Below, piece by piece: positions 14,801 to 23,247 of a DNA stretch of 52,247 nucleotides (position 1 is its first letter; each line of letters begins with the position of its first letter). Position numbers and translations under genes: made by a program. A model generated the notes under the pieces. That model was not told the DNA's origin, did not search any database, and worked only from the letters and a program-made list of their open reading frames with translations. This DNA comes from Acidobacteriota bacterium (GTDB taxonomy: Bacteria > Acidobacteriota > Blastocatellia > Pyrinomonadales > Pyrinomonadaceae). The stretch spans positions 1 through 52,247 of the forward strand of contig JAIVJZ010000012.1 in the NCBI GenBank assembly GCA_020199775.1, in the 5' to 3' direction.

Positions 14801-17354
14801 CGGGCTGGCTGTCGTTGGCCGTGTTGGTGGTGAGACGCGTCTGGCCGCTGCCGTCGGCATTCATCACGTACAACTCGGTGTTGCCGTCGCGGTCGCTCTC
14901 GAAGGCGATCTTCGTGCCGTCGGGCGACCAGTCGGGGCGCGTGTCGTTGGCCGTGTTGGCGGTGAGTTGTTGCTGCCCGCTGCCGTCACGGTTCATGGTG
15001 AAGATTTCGTCATCGCCGTCGCGGTTGCTGGCGAAGGCGACCTTGCCGGCCTTGCGCGGCGTGCGCAGGATGATCGTGCCTGCTTCGCCCATCCGCGCAT
15101 CGACCGCGAGATAGTAGACGGTTCCGGCGACCGCGTCGAACGTGACGCGGCTCGTCCACACGCCGCCCGGAGCGTCGGCGTCGTCGTTGCTCGTGACGGC
15201 CGTCAGCGCGGTGATACCCGTGCCGGTGTAGACACCCATGATGGTGTCAACGGTGCTCCCCATCGTGTCGAAGGAGACCTTGCCGTTGCCGGGAGCCTGA
15301 AAGCGATACCAGATGGACTTGCCGCCCGCGATGCCCGCGTGGGCGGGCTCGCCCGACTGCTTCGTCGCCAGCCAGTTGGAACCCTTGATGCGCCCCTCGT
15401 TGCCGGTGATGGCCTGCGCCGCGCCGAAGTTGTTGTTGGCGGGGACGGCGGGGCCGACCTTCCATGCGAGCGTGATGTCGCCCCAGTCGGCCGAGTAGCC
15501 GTCGTAGAAACCATCGACAGCGATGTAGTAGACGGTGCCGGCGACGGCGTTGAAGACGACGCGGCTCGTGTGGATGCCCGCGTTGAAGTCCTCTTCGTCG
15601 TTGCTGGCGACGCCGGTCAGCGCGCTGATGGAGGTGCCGGTGTAGACGCCGAGCAGCGTGTCGAAGTTGCTGCCGCCGGTCGTGAATTCGATGCTGCCCG
15701 TCGAGGGAGCAGTCCACTTGTACCAGACCGACTTACCGCCGTCGTTGTTCGCGTGGTAAGGCTCATAAGCCTGAATGGTCGCGCCGCGGTTCGTGCCCGT
15801 GACGCTGCCCGTCGTGGCGGCCGCGAGGAGTTGCGCCGCGCCGAAGCCGTTGTTGGCCGGGGCCGGGGTCGCGCTCCAGTTGAGCGTGATCGCGCCCGAC
15901 GAGGCCGTGTAGCCGTCGAAGAAGCCATCGACGGCAATGTAATAGATTTGACCGGCGATGGCGTCGAAGGTGACGCGGCTGGTCGAGTCGGTCGCGCTGA
16001 CTTCGTCGTTGCTGGCGACCTCCCTCAGAGCGCTGACACTCGTGCCCTGATAGACGGCGAGCGTCGTGTCGAAGCCGCTACCGGCGGTCGAGAAATCAAT
16101 CGAGCGTGTGGCCGTGGCTTGCCACTTGAACCAGACGGATGCGCCGCCCCGGTCGAAAGCGTGGTAAGGCTCACCGGCTTCTTTCGTCGCACCGATGTTC
16201 GATCCCGTCGTGCTGCCGGGCAGGCCGCTGACGACCTGCGCGAGCGCGAAGTTGTCGTTGGCAGGCGCGAACGCCGCCGTCATGGCGGCGGCCGGAGTCG
16301 CGGTGGACGCGGCGGCTTCCAACTTGGCGTCGGTCGCCGTGGCCGTGTCTCCAACAGACTCGGGCGCGGCCGTCTCAGCGACTACGGGGGTCTTCGCGGC
16401 CGAGAGGGTGACGGGCGCGTCGGCCGCTTCAGTTTCAAGCGTCGGCGCGACCGGCGACGTGACGGACACGGCGCGCCGCGATTCAGGAGCGTTCAAAGTC
16501 GCGGCGTTAGACGCGTTGAAAACGCCGGGCAACGCCGGCGCATCAAACTTGGCGACCTGTTCCGCTTTATTCGTTGACGAGATTTGACGGTCGAGCGTGG
16601 ACGGAGTCACCATTTCCGGCGACATCTTTGGGGAGTCGGAAACGAGGTCACGTCTCGGATCGGCCGAGACGCCGGGGCTAACGGCGTCACGCGATAGGTT
16701 CGGGACGTGATTTTCTTTGGCGGCCTTCTCGGTCGCGATGCTCTTGCCGAGTTCGGCGACGGCCGGTTTCGCGAGGGCCGAAAGCTGCTCTCCAGCGCCC
16801 GTTCCCGTTTTGGCCGTCGAGGCCGGGGCCTTGACGACGCGGACAACTTCGGGCGTGGTCTTGTCGGCGGTCGGCGCGACCATGTCAGCAGCGGCCGCCG
16901 CAGGCTTCGTGGCCGTCGGCGCGATGCTAAAGACGCGCTCAGGCGCGGCAAAGGCCGCGAGGGCGTTGTTCTTATTTTGCGTGTTTGAAAGTTTAAGACT
17001 CTGTTTACCGGCGACGTGTTTGTCAACAGTCTTTCTGAGCCGGACGGGCACGGTCGAGGCGGCAAGCTTTTCTCCAACTCGCTGCGCCCCGGTCTCTGTG
17101 CCGTTCGGCAAGGCGGCTTCGCTCGGCGCGTGGCCCGCGCTAAACGAGGCGGCCGCAGCGAAGGCCGCAGTCCCGCCGCCCGCCGGCACGCCCGACTGCT
17201 GCCCCGCGCCACTGGCCGCGCGCAACGCCCCGCCCATCCGGGCGGAGCCGAGCGCGGCGGCGATAGTGACCGGAGGAGTCAAGAGTGCAAAGCAAAGAAG
17301 TAGACAAACCGCGCGGACTATCGGTGCGAGGTTCGTGGAACTTGGAAATGTCAT
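8892..17354 (-). CDS. Giant secreted multicopper oxidase with adhesion-like repeats, PD40 propeller and Ig-like domains (2820 aa)
   Basis: Domain order from the sequence: signal peptide (1-35); Ala/Thr/Val-rich low-complexity stalk (36-360); three repeats of about 135 residues (about 363-760) with the motifs SVWFKW/SVWYKW/SIWYRF, FDTTLAVYQGTS and VTFDAIAGQIYYIAVDG, which resemble pre-peptidase C-terminal domains; six PD40/TolB-type blades (about 765-1045, WSPDGTKIAF); two Ig-like domains (about 1050-1230); then three cupredoxin modules to the end, each opening with a LVLRxNxGDC-like motif. Module 1 has HVFHLHAH (His1633-1640) and HCHLYPHFAQGM (His1687, Cys1688, His1689, His1693, Met1698), a complete type 1/trinuclear signature. 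Modules 2 and 3 keep HDH, HQHHG and HNWFHEP-type histidines. The overall pattern recalls the large manganese oxidase MofA, but the substrate is unknown. GGAG precedes the ATG by 8 bases. It heads copper cluster 1. Confidence 0.9.
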   Translation of the reverse strand: MTFPSSTNLAPIVRAVCLLLCFALLTPPVTIAAALGSARMGGALRAASGAGQQSGVPAGGGTAAFAAAASFSAGHAPSEAALPNGTETGAQRVGEKLAASTVPVRLRKTVDKHVAGKQSLKLSNTQNKNNALAAFAAPERVFSIAPTATKPAAAAADMVAPTADKTTPEVVRVVKAPASTAKTGTGAGEQLSALAKPAVAELGKSIATEKAAKENHVPNLSRDAVSPGVSADPRRDLVSDSPKMSPEMVTPSTLDRQISSTNKAEQVAKFDAPALPGVFNASNAATLNAPESRRAVSVTSPVAPTLETEAADAPVTLSAAKTPVVAETAAPESVGDTATATDAKLEAAASTATPAAAMTAAFAPANDNFALAQVVSGLPGSTTGSNIGATKEAGEPYHAFDRGGASVWFKWQATATRSIDFSTAGSGFDTTLAVYQGTSVSALREVASNDEVSATDSTSRVTFDAIAGQIYYIAVDGFFDGYTASSGAITLNWSATPAPANNGFGAAQLLAAATTGSVTGTNRGATIQAYEPYHANNDGGKSVWYKWTAPSTGSIEFTTGGSNFDTLLGVYTGTSISALTGVASNDEEDFNAGIHTSRVVFNAVAGTVYYIAVDGFYDGYSADWGDITLAWKVGPAVPANNNFGAAQAITGNEGRIKGSNWLATKQSGEPAHAGIAGGKSIWYRFQAPGNGKVSFDTMGSTVDTIMGVYTGTGITALTAVTSNDDADAPGGVWTSRVTFDAVAGTVYYLAVDARMGEAGTIILRTPRKAGKVAFASNRDGDDEIFTMNRDGSGQQQLTANTANDTRPDWSPDGTKIAFESDRDGNTELYVMNADGSGQTRLTTNTANDSQPVWSPDGTKIAFTSDRGADAGGYELYVMNADGTNPVRLTYQAGTDSRPEWSPDGGKLIFASTFFGNWDIHRLSAVTGGDKWRLTTHPGIETNPVVDPFGTMYAFQGNATGDNELWLIKPNGASVNLSNNPASDDALDYSPDGASIAFATTRDGNSEIYVMNADGTGQTNITFNGANDSFPDWQPVTATPNNLPTVTLTSPVDGTKYNVGGSIVINADAADVGGSVAKVDFYSGSVLIGTDSAAPYGITMAATNAGNFSLTAVATDTHGATATSGASRVTVNAPVTVNIENPTEGTKFTQSSSTTFTINAAAASSAGTITKVEFFGNNVLLGTDTTAPYSYTATATTTGAWPLTAKATDSTGATATSPVVNISVVAPPPVNPTAACAKTVTANVVAFDQVYTYNRFGAFNPAGMMYALKRDVVAIDSSKSLAAGNVQLRPDKRPRPLVLRVNEGDCLQVTFTNLLTSTRDELSSITNTNQPNKQTYTGAPVKFLADNSTFTRAASMHVNGLDYVNGSGVSDGANVGKNASSLVETGQTKTYTWYGRKQGQYMIHSMGANVGGEGDGGQMVLGLFGAVVVEPQGAKWYRSQVTAAQLAKVTAGRNPDNTPKINFEATDSTGAPILNMLTASNEIVHTDVNALITGFTENCTNAPPSSTCGQPFREFVVIFHDETKTVQAFPELDAELFHGVRDGFAINYGSASLGAPLVANRKKVGPSKDCGECKFEEFFLESWANGDPSMVVRTDSYGRANEVLFPDDPSGVHHSYLGDPVRFRNIHVGPKETHVFHLHAHQWLHEPREDDSTYLDSQTIGPGSGFTYEINYGGSGNRNFTVGDSIFHCHLYPHFAQGMWELWRVHDVFEQGTPDRNLPDAEIAGGTPNPAVVPLPNRVMAPMPTADVKGFPFFVAAQAGHRPPQPPLDIEQDGGLPRHRILASEFIDGKDAIHPHLLTDPVAARVLSLNNDPNLLAFARELTSAKIELLPLEGTNVEKKAMEFHEGKGGVQVTTQYGWPAAAYPAYTPTGASGLFLVNGQPRQPGAPFAEPCAPGTPLRNYRAAYIQFDMTVNKAGWHDRQARITTLEDDALATRDGQKTPEPFFFRANSNDCVQFKATNLVPHVLNLDDFQIFTPTDTIGQHIHLVKFDVMASDGAGNGWNYEDGTFSPGEVQERVHANNHHQSVHGGGQMLSLVTNPKFGDGPDLDGNGIGDYVGAQTTTQRWWADPLLNNNGVDRTIRTVFTHDHFGPSSHQHHGLYGALVVEPAGSKWETTSGTPMATRADGGPTSYAANIVTPDATKSYREFNLAIADFALVYTPDLKPINPPGRKEIGLPFILEPPAIPQPESISAGDPGTGLINYRNEPIPLRVRDGATNTQLTDARGDMANVFRSKDDAGNTIHGDPFTPLLEAYEGDKVQIRLIQGAQEEQHVFSLHGGKWLHEPSSPNSGWYNAQGLGISEHFEFDVPPIPAVGNVSGGNKDVADFMYGAFNTDSLWNGMWGLLRSYKGLRTGLKALPSNTAGTVSSSDAGLRTDFCPAGATQRPLAVEAWLAKDLVGPNGIVYNTKFGLKDPAGIVFVQQADVAAIKAGTKKLEPLVLRANAGDCINLELTNKLPLGTTPMPDYDAWNLMPMLVPQFNLNQLKSSKEVSLHPQLLEYDVRTSDGANVGLNDKQTASPGETKKYRWYAGKVTVNADGSRTAQPIEYGTLNLTDYGDIMKHGSHGAGGVLVVEPLGATWTTAANSNAEAEVRNAAGSLLFKEFVVVYQDDVNMVGPNATQGQTILGLAGVNPVRNYTEESDSEDSGMKAFNYRTEPLWARLGFLQEMTKRDHNTFQHVHELLNDVNQANVFSSTSHGDPETPVFSVAAGTGVRFRVAQPTGHPRQHAFTLFGHNWFHEPWRENSTVIWSPGFAEPTSTTIGTQGGHSARRHWNIVLPKAGGAFSQPGDYMYRTQESFNVTSGLWGIFRVTGATTTTTTAVQ

Positions 17355-18139
17355 CTTTTCTCCAACAAGTAATGAGGTTGTGTTACGTGAGCGAGAAGAC
17401 GCTCGGGTTATCTGGAATTTGGGGTTGCCTGCTAAAGACGTGTTGCCGTTGCGTTGCGATTTTGTAAGCTTCGTCCGGCTTACGCATTCGCCGCGCTGAG
17501 AGTCCTGCTGCTGTTCAGTTCTGCTTATCTCTTCTCAGTCTTAGTGTTTTAGTAAGGCCACAGTGCAGGAGACCTGCCCCTGTGCAAGAGTCGTGCCGCG
17601 ATTTATAGCCCCGCAATTGCAAGACGTTCGCAATCAAAAGTTCGCATAAAGAGAAGGAAGTCGTCGTGTGCAGGTCGCCCGACGCGGCGCGGAGTGGGGC
17701 GCGCAGGCGTGTTTCACCATGAAACACTTAAGCGGTCGTTTGTTTCAACGCGTATCACGGTCTTCGTCGATATGTGGAGGGGCGCAGACGTGCGCGGAGG
17801 ATTTGACGTGTTCTACTTGGCGATCCGGTTTGGCGGGCGCGTTTGTTACGTTATACCGGGACGCACGCCTGTGGCACTCAGCTTGCTCCAGAGGTTGTTG
17901 AGGACGTGGCGGTTTCGCGCTCTCGCTTCGCCCGGACATTCCTTAATCCGAGACGCAAGCGGGCGGGAGACGGTGATGGATGACGAGCCTCATCGCTCAT
18001 CCGTCATAATTGGAAATGGTTCCTTAATTGATAATTCGTTAAATAGAATTTTCGTTGGGCAAAGTCCGATCCCCCCTTCTTCGGAGCCCCGGACGGTAAC
18101 TCTCACGCTTATCGCTACACAGTTTCATCGGAGGAGAGA
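17355..18139. other. Divergent intergenic region between giant MCO and S8 protease
   Basis: 785 bp with promoters expected for both flanking, divergently transcribed genes. Short open frames here have no coding character. No riboswitch, repeat or RNA gene recognised. A strong GGAGGAG ribosome site ends the region before the protease ATG. Confidence 0.6.
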
Positions 18140-19921
18140 ATGAAGAAATTTGCTGCAATTTTACTGCTGGTCGCCGTGTGCGCCGCGATCTTTGTCGTCC
18201 CCGCCCTCGTGCGCGCACAGGGTCAAGGATCGGAGAAGCAGAATTCGGAGAAGGTAGTGCCGCCGGGCGCGAACAAGTCGGCCGCGCCGAAACTGAAAGC
18301 CAAGTTTCGGAAGGCACGCGCAGACAAGAAGGCATACAATCAATATATCGTCGTGTTCGCCGAAGAGGTCGAGGACGTTGATCAGGAAGCCGACCGCCTG
18401 ATCGTCGGGCATGGCGGCAACCGCCAAGACCAGCACACCTTCCGCCGCGCCCTCAAAGGCTTCTCGGTCTTCACGACCGAAACGGCGGCGCGCAAGATGT
18501 CGGAAGACCCGCGCGTCGCTTTCGTCGAAGAGGATCAGGTGATCAACGTCTCGGCCCAGCAGGCTAACGCCACCTGGGGTCTCGACCGCGTTGATCAGCG
18601 CGATCTTCCGCTCTCCGGCAGCTACAACTACAACGCGACCGGCGCGGGCGTCCGCGCTTACATCATCGACACGGGCGTGCGCGCTTCGCACGCGGAGTTC
18701 GTTGGCCGCATCGTCCCCGGCTTCACCGCCATCCAGGACGGCAACGGCACCAACGACTGCAACGGCCACGGCACGCACGTCGCCGGAACGGTCGGCGGCA
18801 CGACCTACGGCGTCGCCAAAGGCGTCACCATCGTCCCCGTCCGCGTGCTCGACTGCAACGGCAGCGGCACCCTGTCGGGCGTCATCGCCGGGGTTGACTG
18901 GGTCACTTCCGACCACGCCGCGGGCGTGCCCGCCGTGGCGAACATGAGCCTCGGCGGGGGCATCTCCTCCGCGCTCGACACGGCCGTCATCAACTCGATC
19001 AACGACGGCGTGACCTTCGCCGTCGCGGCGGGCAACGAGAACGTTGACGCCTGCTCCACCTCGCCCGCGCGTGTCGCCGACGCGATCACCGTCGGCTCGA
19101 CCACCGCGGGCGATGCTCGCTCGTCGTTCTCCAACTACGGCCCCTGTCTCGACATCTTCGCGCCGGGCTCGTCCATCAACTCGGCCTGGTACACGGGCGA
19201 CACGGCGACCAACATCATCTCCGGCACCTCGATGGCGACCCCGCACGTTGCGGGCGCGGCCGCACTCTACCTGGAGGGCGCGCCGACCGCTTCGCCCGCC
19301 ACGGTCAGGACGGCGTTGCGCGACGCGGCCACCGGCGGCAAGGTGACGAGCGCGGGTACGGGCTCGCCGAACTTCTTGCTCTACGCCCTGTTCGGCTCCG
19401 CGCCTGCGCCGACCCCGACGCCTGCGCCGACGCCTGCGCCGACGCCCGCACCCGCAACGCAACTCTTCGCCAACCCCGGCTTCGAGTCGGGCAACTTCAA
19501 CTGGGTAGCCGACACGGGTGTCATCACCAACACCACGGGCGCGGCTCCGCGCACCGGCTTCTGGTACGCGTGGCTCAATGGCTACGGCTCGGCGAACACG
19601 GATTACATCTACCAGCAGGTGACGATCCCGTCGAACGCCACCGCCGCCTCTCTGACCTACTTCCTGAGAGTCGATACGGCCGAGACGACCACTTCGACGG
19701 CTTACGATAAACTGACCGTGACGATCCGCGACACGAACAACTATGTGCTGCGGACGCTCGTCACCTACTCGAACCTGAACAGGTCTGCTGGCTATGTCCA
19801 GCAAACCTTCGACCTGTCCGCCTTCCGTGGCCGGACGATCCGCGTCCGCTTCGACGGGCGCGAAGACAGCACGCTGCAAACGTCCTTCTTCCTGGACGAC
19901 GCTGCGCTCAACATCAGATAG
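18140..19921 (+). CDS. Secreted subtilisin-family (S8, proteinase K-like) protease with C-terminal carbohydrate-binding-like domain
   Basis: 593 residues. Signal peptide [20 protein letters not shown], then an inhibitor I9 propeptide (about 60-140, YIVVFAEEV to [12 protein letters not shown]). The catalytic domain (about 145-410) has Asp177 (IIDTG), His210 (NGHGTHVAG), oxyanion Asn299 (AAGNEN) and Ser364 ([11 protein letters not shown]), a complete triad of proteinase K type. A proline-threonine linker ([13 protein letters not shown]) connects to a jelly-roll domain (about 435-593, [14 protein letters not shown] to [11 protein letters not shown]) of the kind that binds carbohydrates or caps secreted proteases. 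It should digest extracellular protein after autoprocessing. GGAGGAG is 5 bases before the ATG. It is monocistronic, ending in a hairpin. A long open frame on the opposite strand over this gene is a codon-bias artefact. Confidence 0.95.
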   Translation: MKKFAAILLLVAVCAAIFVVPALVRAQGQGSEKQNSEKVVPPGANKSAAPKLKAKFRKARADKKAYNQYIVVFAEEVEDVDQEADRLIVGHGGNRQDQHTFRRALKGFSVFTTETAARKMSEDPRVAFVEEDQVINVSAQQANATWGLDRVDQRDLPLSGSYNYNATGAGVRAYIIDTGVRASHAEFVGRIVPGFTAIQDGNGTNDCNGHGTHVAGTVGGTTYGVAKGVTIVPVRVLDCNGSGTLSGVIAGVDWVTSDHAAGVPAVANMSLGGGISSALDTAVINSINDGVTFAVAAGNENVDACSTSPARVADAITVGSTTAGDARSSFSNYGPCLDIFAPGSSINSAWYTGDTATNIISGTSMATPHVAGAAALYLEGAPTASPATVRTALRDAATGGKVTSAGTGSPNFLLYALFGSAPAPTPTPAPTPAPTPAPATQLFANPGFESGNFNWVADTGVITNTTGAAPRTGFWYAWLNGYGSANTDYIYQQVTIPSNATAASLTYFLRVDTAETTTSTAYDKLTVTIRDTNNYVLRTLVTYSNLNRSAGYVQQTFDLSAFRGRTIRVRFDGREDSTLQTSFFLDDAALNIR

Positions 19922-19958
19922 TAAAAGCGCGCACGCCTCGTTTAGGTGAGCGTTACGT

Positions 19959-19998
19959 GCGCGTCGCCGGCTCCCTTCAAACGGAGTCGGCGACGCGC
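19959..19998. terminator. Terminator of the S8 protease gene
   Basis: A 16-bp stem with one mismatch, arms 19959-19974 and 19983-19998, 8-base loop cttcaaac, starting 38 bp after the stop. Confidence 0.7.
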
Positions 19999-20555
19999 AA
20001 CCATCCACACCCCGCCGGACGTTGGAGGGGAGCAAGCGCGAGCAAGTCGCGCGGACGCTCGAACGCACCGGCGACGACGTTAAGAAGACCTCGTTAAGAT
20101 GACGGCGGGGATACTCGACCGCCGCCCGACCGTCTCACGGAAATTCAAAAGTTCAGAGACCGTGTCTGCCGGGGGCGTCGAAGACCGCGTCGGCGACTAC
20201 CCGTAAGAAGTTGTTTGTGAAGTCTTCTAGCCTCGAACCCGTGCGGGAGCTCACGCCACATCCCCCGCCGGGCGCGACGAGCGCGTTCAAGAGTTCTATG
20301 CCGATTGTTTTGAGTTGATTCACGGCCTGTTCCGTCTGACTCACGCCGAAACACCCGACCTCGACGAGAGCCCCGCGCAAGCTGTTAATCTATCCGATTA
20401 GTTAAACAAATCACCTCGGAATAAGAATTGCTTCAAGGCAAGCCAACACGCGCGCGGCGTGAGCACACGAACCGCCCGGCGCGCGCGCGCGCTGGCGAGT
20501 AGCTGCCGTAGGTTTATAACCTCGTCGGCTGCGGTCGAGCCGGATGGGAGATGTT
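19999..20555. other. Intergenic region without a recognised gene
   Basis: About 560 bp. A 75-codon minus-strand frame (20153-20380) has no recognisable motif or ribosome site and is left uncalled. Nothing else identified apart from the GGGAG ribosome site of the next gene at 20546-20550. Confidence 0.5.
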
Positions 20556-20972
20556 ATGTATTCAGAGTCGGGTGAGGACATACGTTGCACGGTCAGGGTT
20601 CGGGTTCTCGTCATCGACGACGAGCCGAGCGTAACCGATGCCTTGCGGATAATCCTTGAGGATCAGGGCTTCGAAGTCGCGGTCGCGGCAACCGGGCGCG
20701 AAGGTATCGAGCATGCGCGCCTCACAAAGTTCGACGTGATTATTACAGATTTGCGCCTGCCGGACGCTAATGGGCTGGACTTGATCGTCACCGTGCGCGA
20801 GGGCGACATGGCGCGGAAGGTGATCCTCATCACGTCATACGCCACGGACGAAGTGATAGAGCAAGCCCTCACGCGCGGCGCGGGTAGCGTCGTCTTGAAA
20901 CCCTTCCCGCCCTCCGAGATCATCCAACAGATCAACGCCGGTCGCGTCTGCTGCCAGTGCAACGCCGCCTAG
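20556..20972 (+). CDS. Single-domain response regulator (CheY-like receiver)
   Basis: 138 residues, only a receiver domain. Acidic pocket VLVIDDEPS near residues 18-26; phospho-acceptor Asp in VIITDLRLPDANG near 64; switch Thr/Ser in VILITSYAT near 94; conserved Lys in VVLKPFPPSE near 116. No output domain follows, so it probably works by protein-protein contact or in a phosphorelay. No histidine kinase is encoded nearby, so its partner is unknown. The start at 20556 is chosen because GGGAG ends 5 bases upstream; an in-frame ATG at 20544 is the alternative. The tail CCQCNAA is unusual: three Cys in four residues. It is monocistronic. Confidence 0.9.
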   Translation: MYSESGEDIRCTVRVRVLVIDDEPSVTDALRIILEDQGFEVAVAATGREGIEHARLTKFDVIITDLRLPDANGLDLIVTVREGDMARKVILITSYATDEVIEQALTRGAGSVVLKPFPPSEIIQQINAGRVCCQCNAA

Positions 20973-21041
20973 CCTGCGCGCTTCAGGTTCAACGGAATAG
21001 TCAACCGCCGCACTTAATCCTTTTCCCCTTTGCTCGCCGCG

Positions 21042-21076
21042 CGCGGAGGGTGTTTCAACACGCAACACCCTCCGCG
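21042..21076. terminator. Bidirectional hairpin between response regulator and kinase-like gene
   Basis: A 13-bp perfect stem CGCGGAGGGTGTT (21042-21054) with AACACCCTCCGCG (21064-21076), 9-base loop, between two convergent genes. The rest of the 309-bp gap holds nothing recognised. Confidence 0.75.
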
Positions 21077-21281
21077 TTCGTGCGACACAGCGACGTTCAA
21101 CTGTCCTTCCGCACGGCGCAAGATTTTCATGTCGAAGCTCTTTCGAGTCATCCATCAGGAAACCGCCCGACACCTTCGCCTCGCTGCGGAAAATCTCCAA
21201 GCCGTGTCTCGACAAACGAGAAACGCCGCGCAATCAAATTACGCGACGCTTCTCGTCTGTCAATCTTCTGTTAAGACTACT

Positions 21282-22241
21282 TCAACGTATATTGGCTAAT
21301 TCGTTGATGCGCGCGCGCACGGCCTTGGTCATCAGGCGGACTTCCGCCGGTGTGTAGTTGGCCGCGCGGAAAGCGTCGCCGATCTGCCCGTCCGACAGGC
21401 GCGCGAGCAGGTCGCCCAGCCACGCCGCCTCCTCCGTCCTCAGGTCATCAAAGAGGCGTTGGGCTTTGCCCTTGTAGTAGAGAAAGACCCGCCCGTCCGT
21501 CACGTCTTCGAGGAACGGGTCTTCGGCGTAGTCCGCCGGGTCGTTGCGGTTGCGCTTGATGCGCCAGATGACGGGCGCGTCCACCTTCACGCGGCCGAAG
21601 GTCGCGCCCAGATCGCTGACGATGTAGTGCAACCTGTTCTCACCCGTCTTCAGGTTGGGCACGAAGAGGACTTTGTTATTCGTATCCTTGATGTCCCAAT
21701 TGTTCAGGAGCGCCATCATGATGATGAGTGCGCGTAACTCCTTCGTGCCCGAGAAGGGGTTGTCCGTCCACTTCCATTCGTCGAGCCGCTTGATGTGTTC
21801 GGGTCGCGCTTCGAGCCTGACATTCTCGAACGTCCCCTTACCTTCGATGGTGAGACGCGGGACTAAATAGTTGATCTCCGTCATGTAACCGATAGCCCAC
21901 ATCAGACGCACGGCCGCCGCCTCGCTCTGCGCCTCCTTGCCGACCTTAGCCACCCACTCACGGTCTGAGCCGTCGCGCACGCGGTACTTCGTCGAGTAGC
22001 CGCCCGTCTCCTGTTTGATGAACGCGACCCTTCTTAAATCCGGCTTCATCCCCTCGCCGCCGGGGCCGAGGAAAAGGTTGCGCGCGGCGATGTCGCCCGG
22101 GTCGCGCCACAGCACGGGCGTGCCACGCGGGGCCACTTTCCGCTTATCCTCCGTAGCCTGTTGCTGTGAGAAAGATGGAAGGGTTAAAACCAGAAGTGCG
22201 ACGACGGCCGCCAACGAACGAATCCTGTTGCTTAAAATCAT
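21282..22241 (-). CDS. Exported protein with protein-kinase-like active-site residues
   Basis: 319 residues with a signal peptide (hydrophobic 9-25, SFSQQQ). No named family recognised. The order and spacing of polar motifs fit a kinase fold: WVAKVG (Lys99), followed by Glu103 or Glu107, which could be the alpha-C glutamate; NNWDIKDTNN (Asp183-x4-Asn188), matching a catalytic loop; and VSDLGATFG (Asp210-Leu-Gly) in place of DFG. HipA, CotH and Fam20-type kinases show comparable minimal patterns. If it is a kinase, it would work outside the cytoplasm, where ATP is scarce, so another nucleotide donor or a non-kinase use of the fold is possible. The segment FLEDVTDGRVFLYYKGKAQRL and the C-terminal helix are well-formed coding sequence. 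Monocistronic; convergent with the response regulator gene. Confidence 0.6.
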   Translation of the reverse strand: MILSNRIRSLAAVVALLVLTLPSFSQQQATEDKRKVAPRGTPVLWRDPGDIAARNLFLGPGGEGMKPDLRRVAFIKQETGGYSTKYRVRDGSDREWVAKVGKEAQSEAAAVRLMWAIGYMTEINYLVPRLTIEGKGTFENVRLEARPEHIKRLDEWKWTDNPFSGTKELRALIIMMALLNNWDIKDTNNKVLFVPNLKTGENRLHYIVSDLGATFGRVKVDAPVIWRIKRNRNDPADYAEDPFLEDVTDGRVFLYYKGKAQRLFDDLRTEEAAWLGDLLARLSDGQIGDAFRAANYTPAEVRLMTKAVRARINELANIR

Positions 22242-22670
22242 TGTTTATTTCCCGCCTCAACGTCTGTGCAAACAGCCGCGGGCCGGGGCTTGAATAGCTT
22301 CTCTCCCGAAAAACCATTCGAGTCGCCGACCGGCAGCCTGATATTTAGTCGTGGACGACTTTAGACAGTTACAATCTCCCCCTTAATTTCAACTGCAACT
22401 ACTGCGAATGAAAGTCCGCACACGCCGTTTTCGCATGTCCCCACGGAATCGCACATCTGACAGGGCAAGCGGCGTACCAACGAGCATAAAGTTAAAATAT
22501 AGGGGCAAGTATCACTCCACATTCCATGTTTCGGCTCGAACGTACCGATTCGCTCCGCTAAAATTTGCCCCCGCGTGTTCATTACTCTTACACTTTGTCG
22601 AACAATGATAAAGCGGCAAGAAACCCTTGGAATGAATTTATATGTAGACGCTCACCCGTTGATAAATTTC

Positions 22671-22699
22671 TTGACATGAATTGACGAGGGGAGTAGGCT
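22671..22699 (+). promoter_or_regulatory. Sigma-70-like promoter element
   Basis: Consensus TTGACA (22671-22676), 17-base spacer, TAGGCT (22694-22699). It points towards copper cluster 2, but lies about 650 bp from its first ATG. Confidence 0.35.
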
Positions 22700-23212
22700 A
22701 CGGTGCGAAAAAAAGTTGCCGGGTATAATTGCTTACCTACTCCCTTGTTGTGTAGTTACCATCCTAAACCGAACAAACTGGAACGACAGCAACAGCTAAC
22801 GGACAAATCGAGACTGGCCGCTTGACCCTCCGCGTTAGCTAATTAATCGATCAGACGGGAAGAGGCATAAAGTTGCGTCTCTAATGGCGAATGATCTTCA
22901 TCGACCATTCGATAGCAGCGGTCTGAAGCCTTACTCCAACTGGCAAGTCACTTCCTTTGAAGGGCGTTTTATAAATCTATAGTTTCGACAGATGCACGGC
23001 CACACTGCGCATACATCAACGCAGGGTGTGATCCTGCCCCTGCTCGATCATGAAGAAAGCATTACTTCGCGATGCCTCCCTTCCGCTATATATCTTTTTG
23101 CGTTTTTTTTAAACCCGGCTCTCTTCCGGCTCGGGCAAACACTCAACCGAATTTGAATAGGCTTTCCCAACAGGAGCATCTTCGTTGTGCTCTCCGACGT
23201 TGCTTTCCCGCC

Positions 23213-23247
23213 GCCTGAGCATCACGCAGCGGCGGCGATGCTCAGGC
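23213..23247. other. Perfect hairpin in the leader of copper cluster 2
   Basis: GCCTGAGCATC (23213-23223) pairs with GATGCTCAGGC (23237-23247), 13-base loop, about 100 bp before the MCO start. No T-run follows. It could be an operator, an attenuator or the end of an upstream transcript. Confidence 0.5.

Noticed and set aside
8781..16577. Long plus-strand frames (8781-10319, 10449-12845, 14547-16577) opposite the giant MCO
   Set aside because: Same GC-driven shadow pattern, no ribosome sites or domains, entirely antisense to recognisable domains.
18161..20068. 635-codon open frame on the minus strand opposite the S8 protease
   Set aside because: Arg/Val/Gly-rich translation without motifs, lying antisense to a protease with a complete catalytic triad; an effect of high GC at third codon positions.
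20153..20380. 75-codon minus-strand frame
   Set aside because: Composition is not implausible, but no motif, ribosome site or context supports it.
22311..22345. GEMM-like riboswitch suggested by AAACCATTCGAG
   Set aside because: Only a short chance match; the conserved GCAAAGCC core and tetraloop-receptor pairing are missing.
22361..22582. 73-codon Cys-rich minus-strand frame
   Set aside because: No ribosome site, no recognisable motif, in an A+T-richer non-coding stretch; too weak to call.
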